A stretch of DNA of 64,000 nt from Methylobacterium organophilum (lineage in GTDB: Bacteria; Pseudomonadota; Alphaproteobacteria; Rhizobiales; Beijerinckiaceae), in contig NZ_BPQV01000003.1 in assembly GCF_022179465.1 (NCBI RefSeq), forward strand, positions 310,001 through 374,000, written 5' to 3'. Positions 54,493-61,417 of this stretch are shown in pieces. Numbering within the stretch: the stretch's first letter is position 1; each line of letters begins with the position of its first letter. The notes beneath the pieces were generated by a model. That model saw only the letters and a program-made list of their open reading frames with translations, searched no databases and was not told the origin of the DNA. Both the position numbers and the translations under genes were made by a program.

Positions 54493-55578
54493 TCACCGGT
54501 TGCCGCCCTCGGGCCGGTGACGCCCGATCCCGTTCGAGCGGGCGAGGGCGAACCAGACGGCGCCGTCCGGATCGACTGCGATCCCGTTCGGTGCCTTGAG
54601 GCCGCCCAGACCGATCTCGCTGAGCCGTCCGCCCGGGGACAGACGGCTGAGCCGTCCGCCACAATGCTGCGTCACCCACAGCGCGTCGCTGCTGGCCGCG
54701 ATGCCGCAGGGAGACCTCGTGCCCGTACAACGGGCAGGGTGGCCGTCCTCGGAAACGGAACCAGGCGCGCACGATGCGAGCGTAAACTCGGTCACGCTGC
54801 CGTCTGTCGTGATCCGACCGATGGCATCCGCCGCAGCCTCGGTGAACCACAGGGCGCCGTCCGGACCGGAAACGATATTTTGCGGGGCGCTATCTGGGGT
54901 CGGCAGCGGGAACTCCGCAACCTGGCCGGCCGGTGTGATCCGGCCGACCGTGTTGCTGTTGAAGCCCGTGAACCAGAGATTGCCGTCGGGCCCGAGCGTG
55001 ATGCCGTAAGGCGTCAGGGTCTTGGCGAGGCTGAACTCGCTCATCCTCCCCTCGGCCGTGATGCGGCCGATCCGGTTCGTGCCCGACAGCGTGAACCACA
55101 GGGCACCGTCGGGCCCCGTCGTGAGGCCGAACGGGTAGCTCTCGGGCGTCGGGACCGGATATTCCGTGATCACGCCCGCAGGCGTGATGCGCCCGATCTT
55201 GTTGCCGCGGTTCTGCGTGAACCACAGGGCGCCGTCCGGACCGGCCACGATCGCCTGTGGGCGGCTGTCTTGGGTCGGGATGGGGTATTCGGTCAGTTCG
55301 CCGTCGGGAGCGAGCCGCCCGATCCTGTTGCCCTGCTTCTCCGTGAACCAGATGGTGCCACCGGGTCCGACGGCCACGCTTTCCGGGTAGCTGTCGGGGA
55401 TCGGGAGCGCGAAGAGCCCCACGTCGCCGGCGTGCGCCGGGCCGGTCAGGGCCAGGACGACCGGAAGGCTCCCGAGGCGCAGCGGCCGGAGGCGGAAGCG
55501 CGAGATTTCGTCGATCACACTCCGGGCATGCCTGCGCAAGGCCTGGGGGACGCGGGCAATCAAGGAGAATTTCAACAC
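54493..55578 (-). CDS. virginiamycin B lyase-like exported beta-propeller
   Basis: 361 residues from a GTG at 55578, with GGAGG 7 nt upstream. Signal-like segment 'LRLGSLPVVLALTGPAHAG' near residue 50. Seven repeats of the form 'GPDGALWFTxxxGNxIGRIT' (for example 'GPDGALWFTQNRGNKIGRIT', 'GPDGNLWFTGFNSNTVGRI'), the streptogramin lyase (Vgb) fold. True Vgb linearises streptogramin B; many exported propellers share only the fold. It is transcribed from the MerR-class promoter at 55601-55631, divergent from merR, which is unexpected for an antibiotic lyase. Confidence 0.8.
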   Translation of the reverse strand: MLKFSLIARVPQALRRHARSVIDEISRFRLRPLRLGSLPVVLALTGPAHAGDVGLFALPIPDSYPESVAVGPGGTIWFTEKQGNRIGRLAPDGELTEYPIPTQDSRPQAIVAGPDGALWFTQNRGNKIGRITPAGVITEYPVPTPESYPFGLTTGPDGALWFTLSGTNRIGRITAEGRMSEFSLAKTLTPYGITLGPDGNLWFTGFNSNTVGRITPAGQVAEFPLPTPDSAPQNIVSGPDGALWFTEAAADAIGRITTDGSVTEFTLASCAPGSVSEDGHPARCTGTRSPCGIAASSDALWVTQHCGGRLSRLSPGGRLSEIGLGGLKAPNGIAVDPDGAVWFALARSNGIGRHRPEGGNR

Positions 55579-55600
55579 GGCTTTCCCTCCCACCTTGGAG

Positions 55601-55631
55601 GGGCTAGCATCTGTAGCGACTACAGGTTCAA
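55601..55631 (-). promoter_or_regulatory. MerR-class promoter between merR and the propeller gene
   Basis: Minus strand: TTGAAC, 19 bp, TAGCCC, with the dyad CTGTAGTCGCTACAG inside the spacer. The dyad is 14 bp upstream of the merR start, so MerR would control both its own gene and the minus-strand operon. Confidence 0.8.
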
Positions 55632-55641
55632 GGAGATTTGC

Positions 55642-56076
55642 ATGGGCATCGTTCCTGCGTCGCGCGGACGCGCTGCCCTGACCATCGGGGCGCTTTCTGA
55701 GGGAACCGGCGTCAACATCGAGACGATCCGGTATTACGAGAAGGTCAAGCTCCTGCCGGCACCGCCCCGGACGGCCGGGAACCAGCGGATCTACGATCGA
55801 GCTCACCGGCAGAGGTTGACCTTCATCCGCCGGGCCCGCGAGCTCGGGTTCAGCGTCGAGGACATCCGGGCGCTGCTGACGCTCGTCGACCGCCACGCGG
55901 TCACCTGCGGGGAAGTCCAGGGCGTCGCCGACCGCCAACTGATCGCGGTGCGGGCGAAGATCGCCGACCTCCGGCGGATGGAGCGCGTCCTGAAGGACAT
56001 GACCGCGGCCTGTATCGGCGGCCTCGTACCCGACTGTCCGATCATGGAGACGCTGTTCCAGGACGAGGACTCGTGA
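55642..56076 (+). CDS. merR: MerR mercury-responsive regulator
   Basis: 144 residues, ATG with AAGGAG 6 nt upstream. Winged helix 'LTIGALSEGTGVNIETIRYY' and 'EKVKLLPAPPRTAGNQRIYD', dimerisation helix, and the three Hg2+-binding Cys: 'AVTCGEVQG', 'TAACIGGL' and 'VPDCPIME'. The last two are eight residues apart, one fewer than in Tn501-type MerR as I recall it. The two sites at 53911 and 55601 are its probable targets; the similar site at 16272 might be a third. Confidence 0.93.
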   Translation: MGIVPASRGRAALTIGALSEGTGVNIETIRYYEKVKLLPAPPRTAGNQRIYDRAHRQRLTFIRRARELGFSVEDIRALLTLVDRHAVTCGEVQGVADRQLIAVRAKIADLRRMERVLKDMTAACIGGLVPDCPIMETLFQDEDS

Positions 56077-56808
56077 CGCCTGCATCCGCCGGCCGTATGC
56101 TTCGGGCACGCGGCCGGCGGCTTCCCGCCGCCTCAGGTGGCCGACGGCCTGCTCCACACGTGACCGCCAGCAGCGAGCGCGCTCAAACCGGCACCCTCCG
56201 AGGCCGGCCGATAGGTTCGCGGGCAGACGCCGCCGAGCCTGTTCGACAATCCAGACCGAACTTCGCATTCACCTCTGGCCGATACGGAACCGAAGAAACT
56301 TCCGGCCCGGCGGAAACCTGAAGCTGCTCCAGGTTTGTTGACCATCGTGCGTGCGGCCATCGGCCCATCTTCTGTCGCCGGTCGGGTCAGACGCGGGCTC
56401 GTCCGAGGCACCAAGCCGAGCCGGGGCCCGCTTGCGCCTGTCTGGCTGCCGACCTGTTCGGGGAGGTTCCATGCTGTCCGCTCGCGGCCCTTCGCGTGAG
56501 GTGGGCAATATCCCGGAACCGGCGCGAGCGCGGGAGTCGCCACCTTCCTCGCCTTCGCCGCGCTTGCCCTCGTCCGCTGTGGCTTGCCCATCCATCCATC
56601 TTCCGTCCGACGTGCCACTGGCCTCCGTGGCTCCGTACGAACCGGCGGCCGCAGGTGCCCTTGCAGCGCTCGGGCGGGTCGGCTTCGGCTGACACCTCCG
56701 ACGGTGCTGCGCCACCTGCGCGCGCAATGCGGGCCGTCCCGGCAGGGCTCGCGACCGAAGAGGAGCTGCCGGTGAGCAGGACATCCCTCGCAAGTCTGGG
56801 TGAACGAG
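56077..56808. other. 732 bp without a recognised gene
   Basis: Several open frames on both strands are Arg/Pro/Ser-rich and lack ribosome sites. One minus frame (56387-56695) is Cys/His-containing at its start but has no recognisable similarity. Probably decayed DNA plus the promoter of the flavin reductase gene. Confidence 0.45.
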
Positions 56809-58167
56809 ATGGCTGGAAGCTACGACTTGATCATCATCGGCAGTGGCACGGCGGCCATGGTCGCGAGCAATCGGGCCTCGGCCGCCGGCCGTAAGGTCGC
56901 AGTGACCGACTTCCGGCCCTTCGGCGGCACCTGCGCCCTGCGCGGATGCGACCCCAAGAAGATGCTGGTGACCGGCGCCCAGGTGATGGACGACATCCGC
57001 CGCATGCGCACCCGCGGGGTGGTCGCGCCCGAGGCTCGGATGTCCTGGCCGGAGCTCATGGCGTTCAAGCGCACCTTCACGGCCCCGATCCCGGAGAAGC
57101 AGGCGAGGAACTACGCCGGGAAGGGCATCGACGCCTTTCACGGCCAAGCCCGCTTCGTGGGTCGGAACGCGGTCGCGATCGCGGGCGAGGGCGTTTGCGA
57201 GGCGCGGCACATCCTGATCGCGGCCGGAGCCCGCCCAGCGCCGCTCCCCTTTCCCGGCGCCGAGCACCTCGTCACCAACGAGGAGTTCCTGGAGCTTGAG
57301 GAGCTCCCGCCTCGTATCATCCTGGTCGGGGGTGGCTACATCGCGGCCGAGTTCTCGCACATCGCGGCCCGGGCGGGCGCGAGCGTCGCGATCCTGCAGC
57401 GTGGCGAGCGCCTCCTGACCCAGTTCGACCCCGAGCTCGTCGGTTGGCTCATGGAGAGCTTCCACGAGGCGGGGATCGACGTGCGGACGCGGCGCGCCGT
57501 CGTGCGGGTCGAGAAGGCGGGGCACGGGTACACGGTCCTGACGCGGTCCGAGACCGGCGCCGAGGAGGCGATGGAGGCCGACCTCGTGGTCCACGCCGCG
57601 GGCCGAATCCCGGATCTGGAGCCGCTGCAGCTCGATGCCGCCGGCGTCGCGCGGGACGAGCGCGGGCATCTCAGGCTCAACGCGTTCCTGCAGAGCCCAT
57701 CGAACCCTGCCGTCTACGCCGCAGGCGACGCCGCCCGGACGGGGCCGCCCCTCACGCCGGTATCGAGCCACGACGCCAAGGTTGCCGTGCGGAACATGAT
57801 CGAGGGCAATCAGTACCGGCCTGACTATCGCGGCGTCCCGAGCGTCGCCTTCACTATCCCCCCGATCGCGAGCGTCGGGCTGAGCGAGGCAGAGGCGCGG
57901 CAGAGGAACTTGAGGTTCCGCCTGCGGAGCCAGAGGGTGTCCGGCTGGTACACGGCCCGGCGCGTCGCCGAGCCCACCTACGGCTTCAAGGTTCTGGTCG
58001 ACGAGGACACCGACCGCGTGCTCGGTGCGCACTTGGTCGGCCCCCACGTCGATGAGGTCATCAACATCTTCGGCCTGGCGATCCGGCATGGTCTCACGGC
58101 CGAAGACCTGAAAACGACGATGTTCGCCTACCCAACCGGAGCATCCGACATCGGATACATGCTCTGA
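56809..58167 (+). CDS. flavin disulfide reductase, glutathione-reductase/MerA-like
   Basis: 452 residues from the ATG at 56809 (a GTG three codons earlier is possible). FAD motif 'YDLIIIGSGTAAMVASNRA', redox site 'FGGTCALRGCDPKKMLVTG', NAD(P)H site 'IILVGGGYIAAEFSHIAARA', FAD motif 'PAVYAAGDAARTGPPLTPV', dimer domain 'AFTIPPIASVGLSEAEA'. The C-terminus is 'FAYPTGASDIGYML', without the His-Pro-Thr pair of classical members and without MerA's Cys-Cys. The redox pair C-A-L-R-G-C differs from 'CVNVGC'. Substrate unknown; a metal, thiol or quinone reductase in the cytosol is plausible. Confidence 0.85.
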   Translation: MAGSYDLIIIGSGTAAMVASNRASAAGRKVAVTDFRPFGGTCALRGCDPKKMLVTGAQVMDDIRRMRTRGVVAPEARMSWPELMAFKRTFTAPIPEKQARNYAGKGIDAFHGQARFVGRNAVAIAGEGVCEARHILIAAGARPAPLPFPGAEHLVTNEEFLELEELPPRIILVGGGYIAAEFSHIAARAGASVAILQRGERLLTQFDPELVGWLMESFHEAGIDVRTRRAVVRVEKAGHGYTVLTRSETGAEEAMEADLVVHAAGRIPDLEPLQLDAAGVARDERGHLRLNAFLQSPSNPAVYAAGDAARTGPPLTPVSSHDAKVAVRNMIEGNQYRPDYRGVPSVAFTIPPIASVGLSEAEARQRNLRFRLRSQRVSGWYTARRVAEPTYGFKVLVDEDTDRVLGAHLVGPHVDEVINIFGLAIRHGLTAEDLKTTMFAYPTGASDIGYML

Positions 58168-58682
58168 ACGGCTGCGTTCTCGACGAGCAGGTGAAGGCAG
58201 GCGGCCTCGGAGAGCGGGGGCGTGGCTTGCACCCGGCTGCGCCGTCGCAGCCGGACGGAGTCCCGCGGCGCCGCCTTCGTGACAGGCACGTCCACGTCGC
58301 TGATCGTCGACGAGGCCGCGACACCCGCCCCTGGGGCTTCGCCTCGCCCGGCCGAGAGTCCCCGACGCTCGCGCAGGTCCGCGGCTTGGCAAACCAGCGC
58401 GTGTACGGCGCAGCGGCAGCGAGGATGGCGGAGCCGCTCCAGCGCTTCCAGGGGCTCTGCACCGGGGCCCTCCTGCACGGTACGCTCCTGCTCCGCTTGC
58501 GCAGCGGGACTCGGTGCACCCGAGCGGCCCGCCGGCGCCGGTTGGGCCGTCCGCGGTCACCTCAAACTGGGCTGGTGGGCCGTCCCGGCCTTAAGAGGTG
58601 TCGAATGCGGGGCACGGCTCCGCTCCGACGCGTTCCGCCTCAGAGACCCTGCCGCCCCGGGACGAGAACGGACCGTCGAGGC
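58168..58682. other. 515 bp without a recognised gene
   Basis: A minus-strand frame (58128-58478, 116 codons) has a somewhat protein-like end ('LSEAACLHLLVENAAVQS') but no ribosome site, and it overlaps the flavin reductase gene. I could not identify it. Nothing else stands out. Confidence 0.4.
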
Positions 58683-58937
58683 TCAATGCGGCTGCCTCGA
58701 TCGACTTCCATACGTCGGGGAAGCGCGTCCCGTGCCCTGCTCGTCCGCGAAGCCAAGGCATGCCTCGGCCACGCAGGCCGATGCCGACGACGGGTCGGCC
58801 GCGCCGGCGAGGGCCTCCAGGGCGCGCATGAGGTGCTCGGCCGCGTCGCGATGTCCCTCGCGGCGCGCCTGCCGGAATGCGGAGAGGATGACGGTGTCGA
58901 GGGTATCCTCCTCGAATTCGGGTGTTGGCGTGCTCAG
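58683..58937 (-). CDS. small helical protein with probable CTG start
   Basis: 84 residues. AGGAGG lies 6 nt upstream of a CTG whose last two bases overlap the TGA stop of the MFS gene (CTGA), so re-initiation is likely; no ATG or GTG is available nearby in frame. The protein is clearly composed: 'PTPEFEEDTLDTVILSAFRQ', 'ARREGHRDAAEHLMRALEAL', 'SACVAEACLGFADEQ', mostly amphipathic helix with two Cys. No family recognised; last gene of the metal module. Confidence 0.55.
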   Translation of the reverse strand: MSTPTPEFEEDTLDTVILSAFRQARREGHRDAAEHLMRALEALAGAADPSSASACVAEACLGFADEQGTGRASPTYGSRSRQPH

Positions 58938-60145
58938 GGGCGTCCTCCTTCGACGGACGGCGTCTCGGGCCTGAAGAGACGCACGGCAGTTGCGGCCAGC
59001 GCCAGTTCCGCCGCCGCGAACAGCGCGAGCGTCGTCCCGAACCCGAAGCGGAGCAATCCGCCGAAGAGCAGGCTTCCCAGCCCGAACCCGGTGAACAGCA
59101 GGCAGACGTTGAGCCCCATGGCCTGCCCCGGACGTTGGCCCCCGAGCGCGGTGACGACGCCGGCGAGCAGCGGCTGGGTCATGTCGTAGCCGAGCGACAG
59201 GACCGTTACCGCCGCCGCAGCCAGGAGAAGCGGCGCGTCGAGGGTCAGAGCTGCCGCCGCGAAGGCCCCCAGGAGCAGCCCGACCGGGAGCAGGCGGCCG
59301 CGCCCTCGCCGGTCCGCGATGCGGCCGATGACAGGCCCCAGGAGGAAGCCCGGGATGCCGTAGCCGAGGAGCGCAAGGCCGACCCCGACGGGACCGAGCC
59401 CGTATCGCTGCTCGAAGTACAGGCCGAGCCAGGTGAACACGCCGGAGTGGAACATCGAGTTGAGCAGGACGAAGCTATAGGTGCGGCGTCCGCGTGGGAT
59501 GAGCAGGAGGTCGCGATAGCCGCGGAACAGGTCGGGCAGCCGTGTCCCGATCGCCGTGGCGCCCGGGATGATCCCCCGTGACGGCGCAAGGACGAGCAGG
59601 AGCGCGCCCCCGGCGGCGCCGACGGTCAGGAAGAGGCCGCGCCATCCGGCGACCGGTTCGAGCAGGGCGCCGAAGGTCGACCCGAAAGCCATGCCGCCGG
59701 CCATGGCGCCGAACAGCCATCCCAAGGGGCGCCCGCGTCGTTCGTAGGGGAAGAGCCGGCCCACGAGAACGAGGCCGAGGGGGACGACCCCGCTCGCCCC
59801 CAGGCCGGTCAGGAAGCGCCACGTGGCGAGTTGCCCGACCGAGCTCGCCGTGGCTGTCAGGGCCGTCAGCGCAGCGAAGGCGGCCAGGGAACCCGCCATG
59901 ACGCGCCAGACGCCGAGGCGGTCCGCCAGCAGCCCGTAGACCAGCGTCGCCGCGCCGTACGGAATCAAATAGGCCGGAACGATGAGCCCGACACGCTCGG
60001 GCAAGACGCCGAACCCCTGCGCCAACTGCGGCAGGACCGGCGCGACCATGAACGCCTGAAAGAAGATCACGAACGCCGCTGCCGCGAGCACGCGGAGGAG
60101 GCGCTCGCGGTCAGCCTCCGCGGGTTCCGCCGTTCCGGGGATCAT
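58934..60145 (-). CDS. major facilitator superfamily efflux transporter
   Basis: 403 residues, twelve hydrophobic helices. Motif-A-like loop 'YGLLADRLGVWRVM' between helices 2 and 3 and a second copy 'GPVIGRIADRRGRGRLL' after helix 8, typical of the drug:H+ antiporter group. Its start overlaps the HMA gene (ATGA) and the operon gives it a likely role in metal or metal-complex export, but MFS substrates cannot be read from sequence. Helix 1 'RVLAAAAFVIFFQAFMVAPV' and 'TWRFLTGLGASGVVPLGLVL' fit the family. Confidence 0.85.
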   Translation of the reverse strand: MIPGTAEPAEADRERLLRVLAAAAFVIFFQAFMVAPVLPQLAQGFGVLPERVGLIVPAYLIPYGAATLVYGLLADRLGVWRVMAGSLAAFAALTALTATASSVGQLATWRFLTGLGASGVVPLGLVLVGRLFPYERRGRPLGWLFGAMAGGMAFGSTFGALLEPVAGWRGLFLTVGAAGGALLLVLAPSRGIIPGATAIGTRLPDLFRGYRDLLLIPRGRRTYSFVLLNSMFHSGVFTWLGLYFEQRYGLGPVGVGLALLGYGIPGFLLGPVIGRIADRRGRGRLLPVGLLLGAFAAAALTLDAPLLLAAAAVTVLSLGYDMTQPLLAGVVTALGGQRPGQAMGLNVCLLFTGFGLGSLLFGGLLRFGFGTTLALFAAAELALAATAVRLFRPETPSVEGGRP

Positions 60146-60381
60146 GCCTGTACCTCGGCGCCGTCGAACCCGCCATTGGCGAGCGCCGACCGGATCTCCG
60201 CGGGTCCGACGCGGGACGGCTCGAAGCGAACGGCGACGTGCTTACGCCAGGCGCTGGCCCTCGCCTGCCGGACACCCGGAATGGCCATCAGCAGGTCACG
60301 GACCGTCTCGGCGCAGCCGTCGCATAACATGGTTGGCACGGAGAGGGTGACCTCCGTCAGAAAGGCGGTTTCGTCGCTCAT
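60142..60381 (-). CDS. cytosolic HMA-domain metallochaperone-like protein
   Basis: 79 residues, ATG with GGAG 5 nt upstream. Heavy-metal-associated fold: 'VTLSVPTMLCDGCAETVRDL' with the C-x2-C pair, 'VAVRFEPSRVGPAEIRSAL', ending 'GFDGAEV'. No signal peptide, so it acts in the cytoplasm, perhaps feeding the MFS or P-type pump. It lies 14 bp after the CcdA-like gene. Confidence 0.85.
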   Translation of the reverse strand: MSDETAFLTEVTLSVPTMLCDGCAETVRDLLMAIPGVRQARASAWRKHVAVRFEPSRVGPAEIRSALANGGFDGAEVQA

Positions 60382-60395
60382 GAGGTCTCCGGGGT

Positions 60396-61076
60396 TCAGA
60401 GCAGGTCCGCGTAGACCCGCGCGTAGTAGGCGCTGACCAGTAGGAGGGCGGCGCCGCTGAGGAGCTGCAGGGCTCGGCCCCAGACGCCGAGGCGGGCCAG
60501 GCGGGTGACCGCGCTCCCGGCCGCACCGGCGGCGAGGAAGGGCAGGCCCCGACCGAGGCCGAAGGCGAGGGCGAGGACGACGCCGCGCCCGTCCCGACCC
60601 TCCGCGGCCGCCACCGTGAGCAGCAGCAACAGCGGCGCGGCCGAGGTGCCGACGCTGAACACCACGCCGTAGGCGAAGGCGCCGAGCAGGCCGGGGTGGC
60701 GCCAGGCCGTCAGCGCTCGGGTGCGCAGGCGCGGCCACCAGAAGGCGAGCAGCGCCGCCGCGAGCGAGACGCCGGCCATGAGCAGGGCCCAGCTCCGGCC
60801 GAACGCCTCCGTCGCGAGCGCGCCGAGATGTCCCACCGCGGAGCCGAGGGCGGCGAGGCTCAGGACGATTCCGGCGAAGAAGGACCCGGCCACCTGCAGG
60901 CCGGCGCGGCGGGACCCCGCCTCCGAGGCCCCGGCGACGCTGGCCAGGCCGAGCCCGACCGGCAGGGTGCAGGGGCAGACCGCGCTGGCCAGGACCCCGG
61001 CAAGGAACGCGATCCAGAGGGCGGCCGGCCCGCCGGCGCCGGTCGCCAGGGGCCGGACGAGATGTTCGAGCGTCAC
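60396..61076 (-). CDS. CcdA/DsbD-beta-like membrane protein, CPC variant
   Basis: 226 residues, GTG start overlapping the previous stop (GTGA). Six helices. The first carries 'GVLASAVCPCTLPVGLGLAS', with two Cys around the Pro where CcdA has one. The fourth, 'GAFAYGVVFSVGTSAAPLLL', has no Cys where CcdA has 'TPCIGP'. So the usual two-helix disulfide is replaced by a C-P-C in one helix. Either the redox chemistry differs or the protein moves metal. It is flanked by HMA proteins on both sides. Confidence 0.75.
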   Translation of the reverse strand: MTLEHLVRPLATGAGGPAALWIAFLAGVLASAVCPCTLPVGLGLASVAGASEAGSRRAGLQVAGSFFAGIVLSLAALGSAVGHLGALATEAFGRSWALLMAGVSLAAALLAFWWPRLRTRALTAWRHPGLLGAFAYGVVFSVGTSAAPLLLLLTVAAAEGRDGRGVVLALAFGLGRGLPFLAAGAAGSAVTRLARLGVWGRALQLLSGAALLLVSAYYARVYADLL

Positions 61077-61417
61077 GGCGCCACCACGGGAGGACCGGGG
61101 GTGTAGCCGAGGCCCGCGACGGCCGTCCGCACGCGACCGAGCAGGAGGGGTCGGCCGGCGGCGTAGGTGACGCGGAGCGTGCGGCCGACGAAATCGATCT
61201 CCGCGTCGGTCACCCCGTCCACCTTCCGGACCGCACGCTTGATCGAGGCGGCGCAGGAGAGGCAGACCATGCCTTCCACCGGGAGGGTCGCGACCTTCAG
61301 ATCGGAGCCGCGGCGTGACGTGGCCGGCGTGTCCTCTTGGGCCCGAACAGGCCCCACCGGTCCCAGGAGGAGAGCTGCCAGTGCGGCCGCCCCGCTCGAA
61401 GAAATCAGGAACCTCAT
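61073..61417 (-). CDS. exported HMA-domain protein (MerP-like)
   Basis: 114 residues. Signal 'SSSGAAALAALLLGPVGPVRA' then a linker and an HMA domain: 'LPVEGMVCLSCAASIKRAV', 'IDFVGRTLRVTYAAG', ending 'VAGLGYTPGP'. Periplasmic metal binding like MerP, though the motif and context differ from the merP at 53116. Overlaps the P-type ATPase gene by 4 bp and the CcdA-like gene by 4 bp. Confidence 0.85.
   Translation of the reverse strand: MRFLISSSGAAALAALLLGPVGPVRAQEDTPATSRRGSDLKVATLPVEGMVCLSCAASIKRAVRKVDGVTDAEIDFVGRTLRVTYAAGRPLLLGRVRTAVAGLGYTPGPPVVAP

Noticed and set aside
58128-58478. 116-codon minus-strand gene downstream of the flavin reductase
   Set aside because: Overlaps the end of the reductase gene, has no ribosome site and no recognisable similarity.
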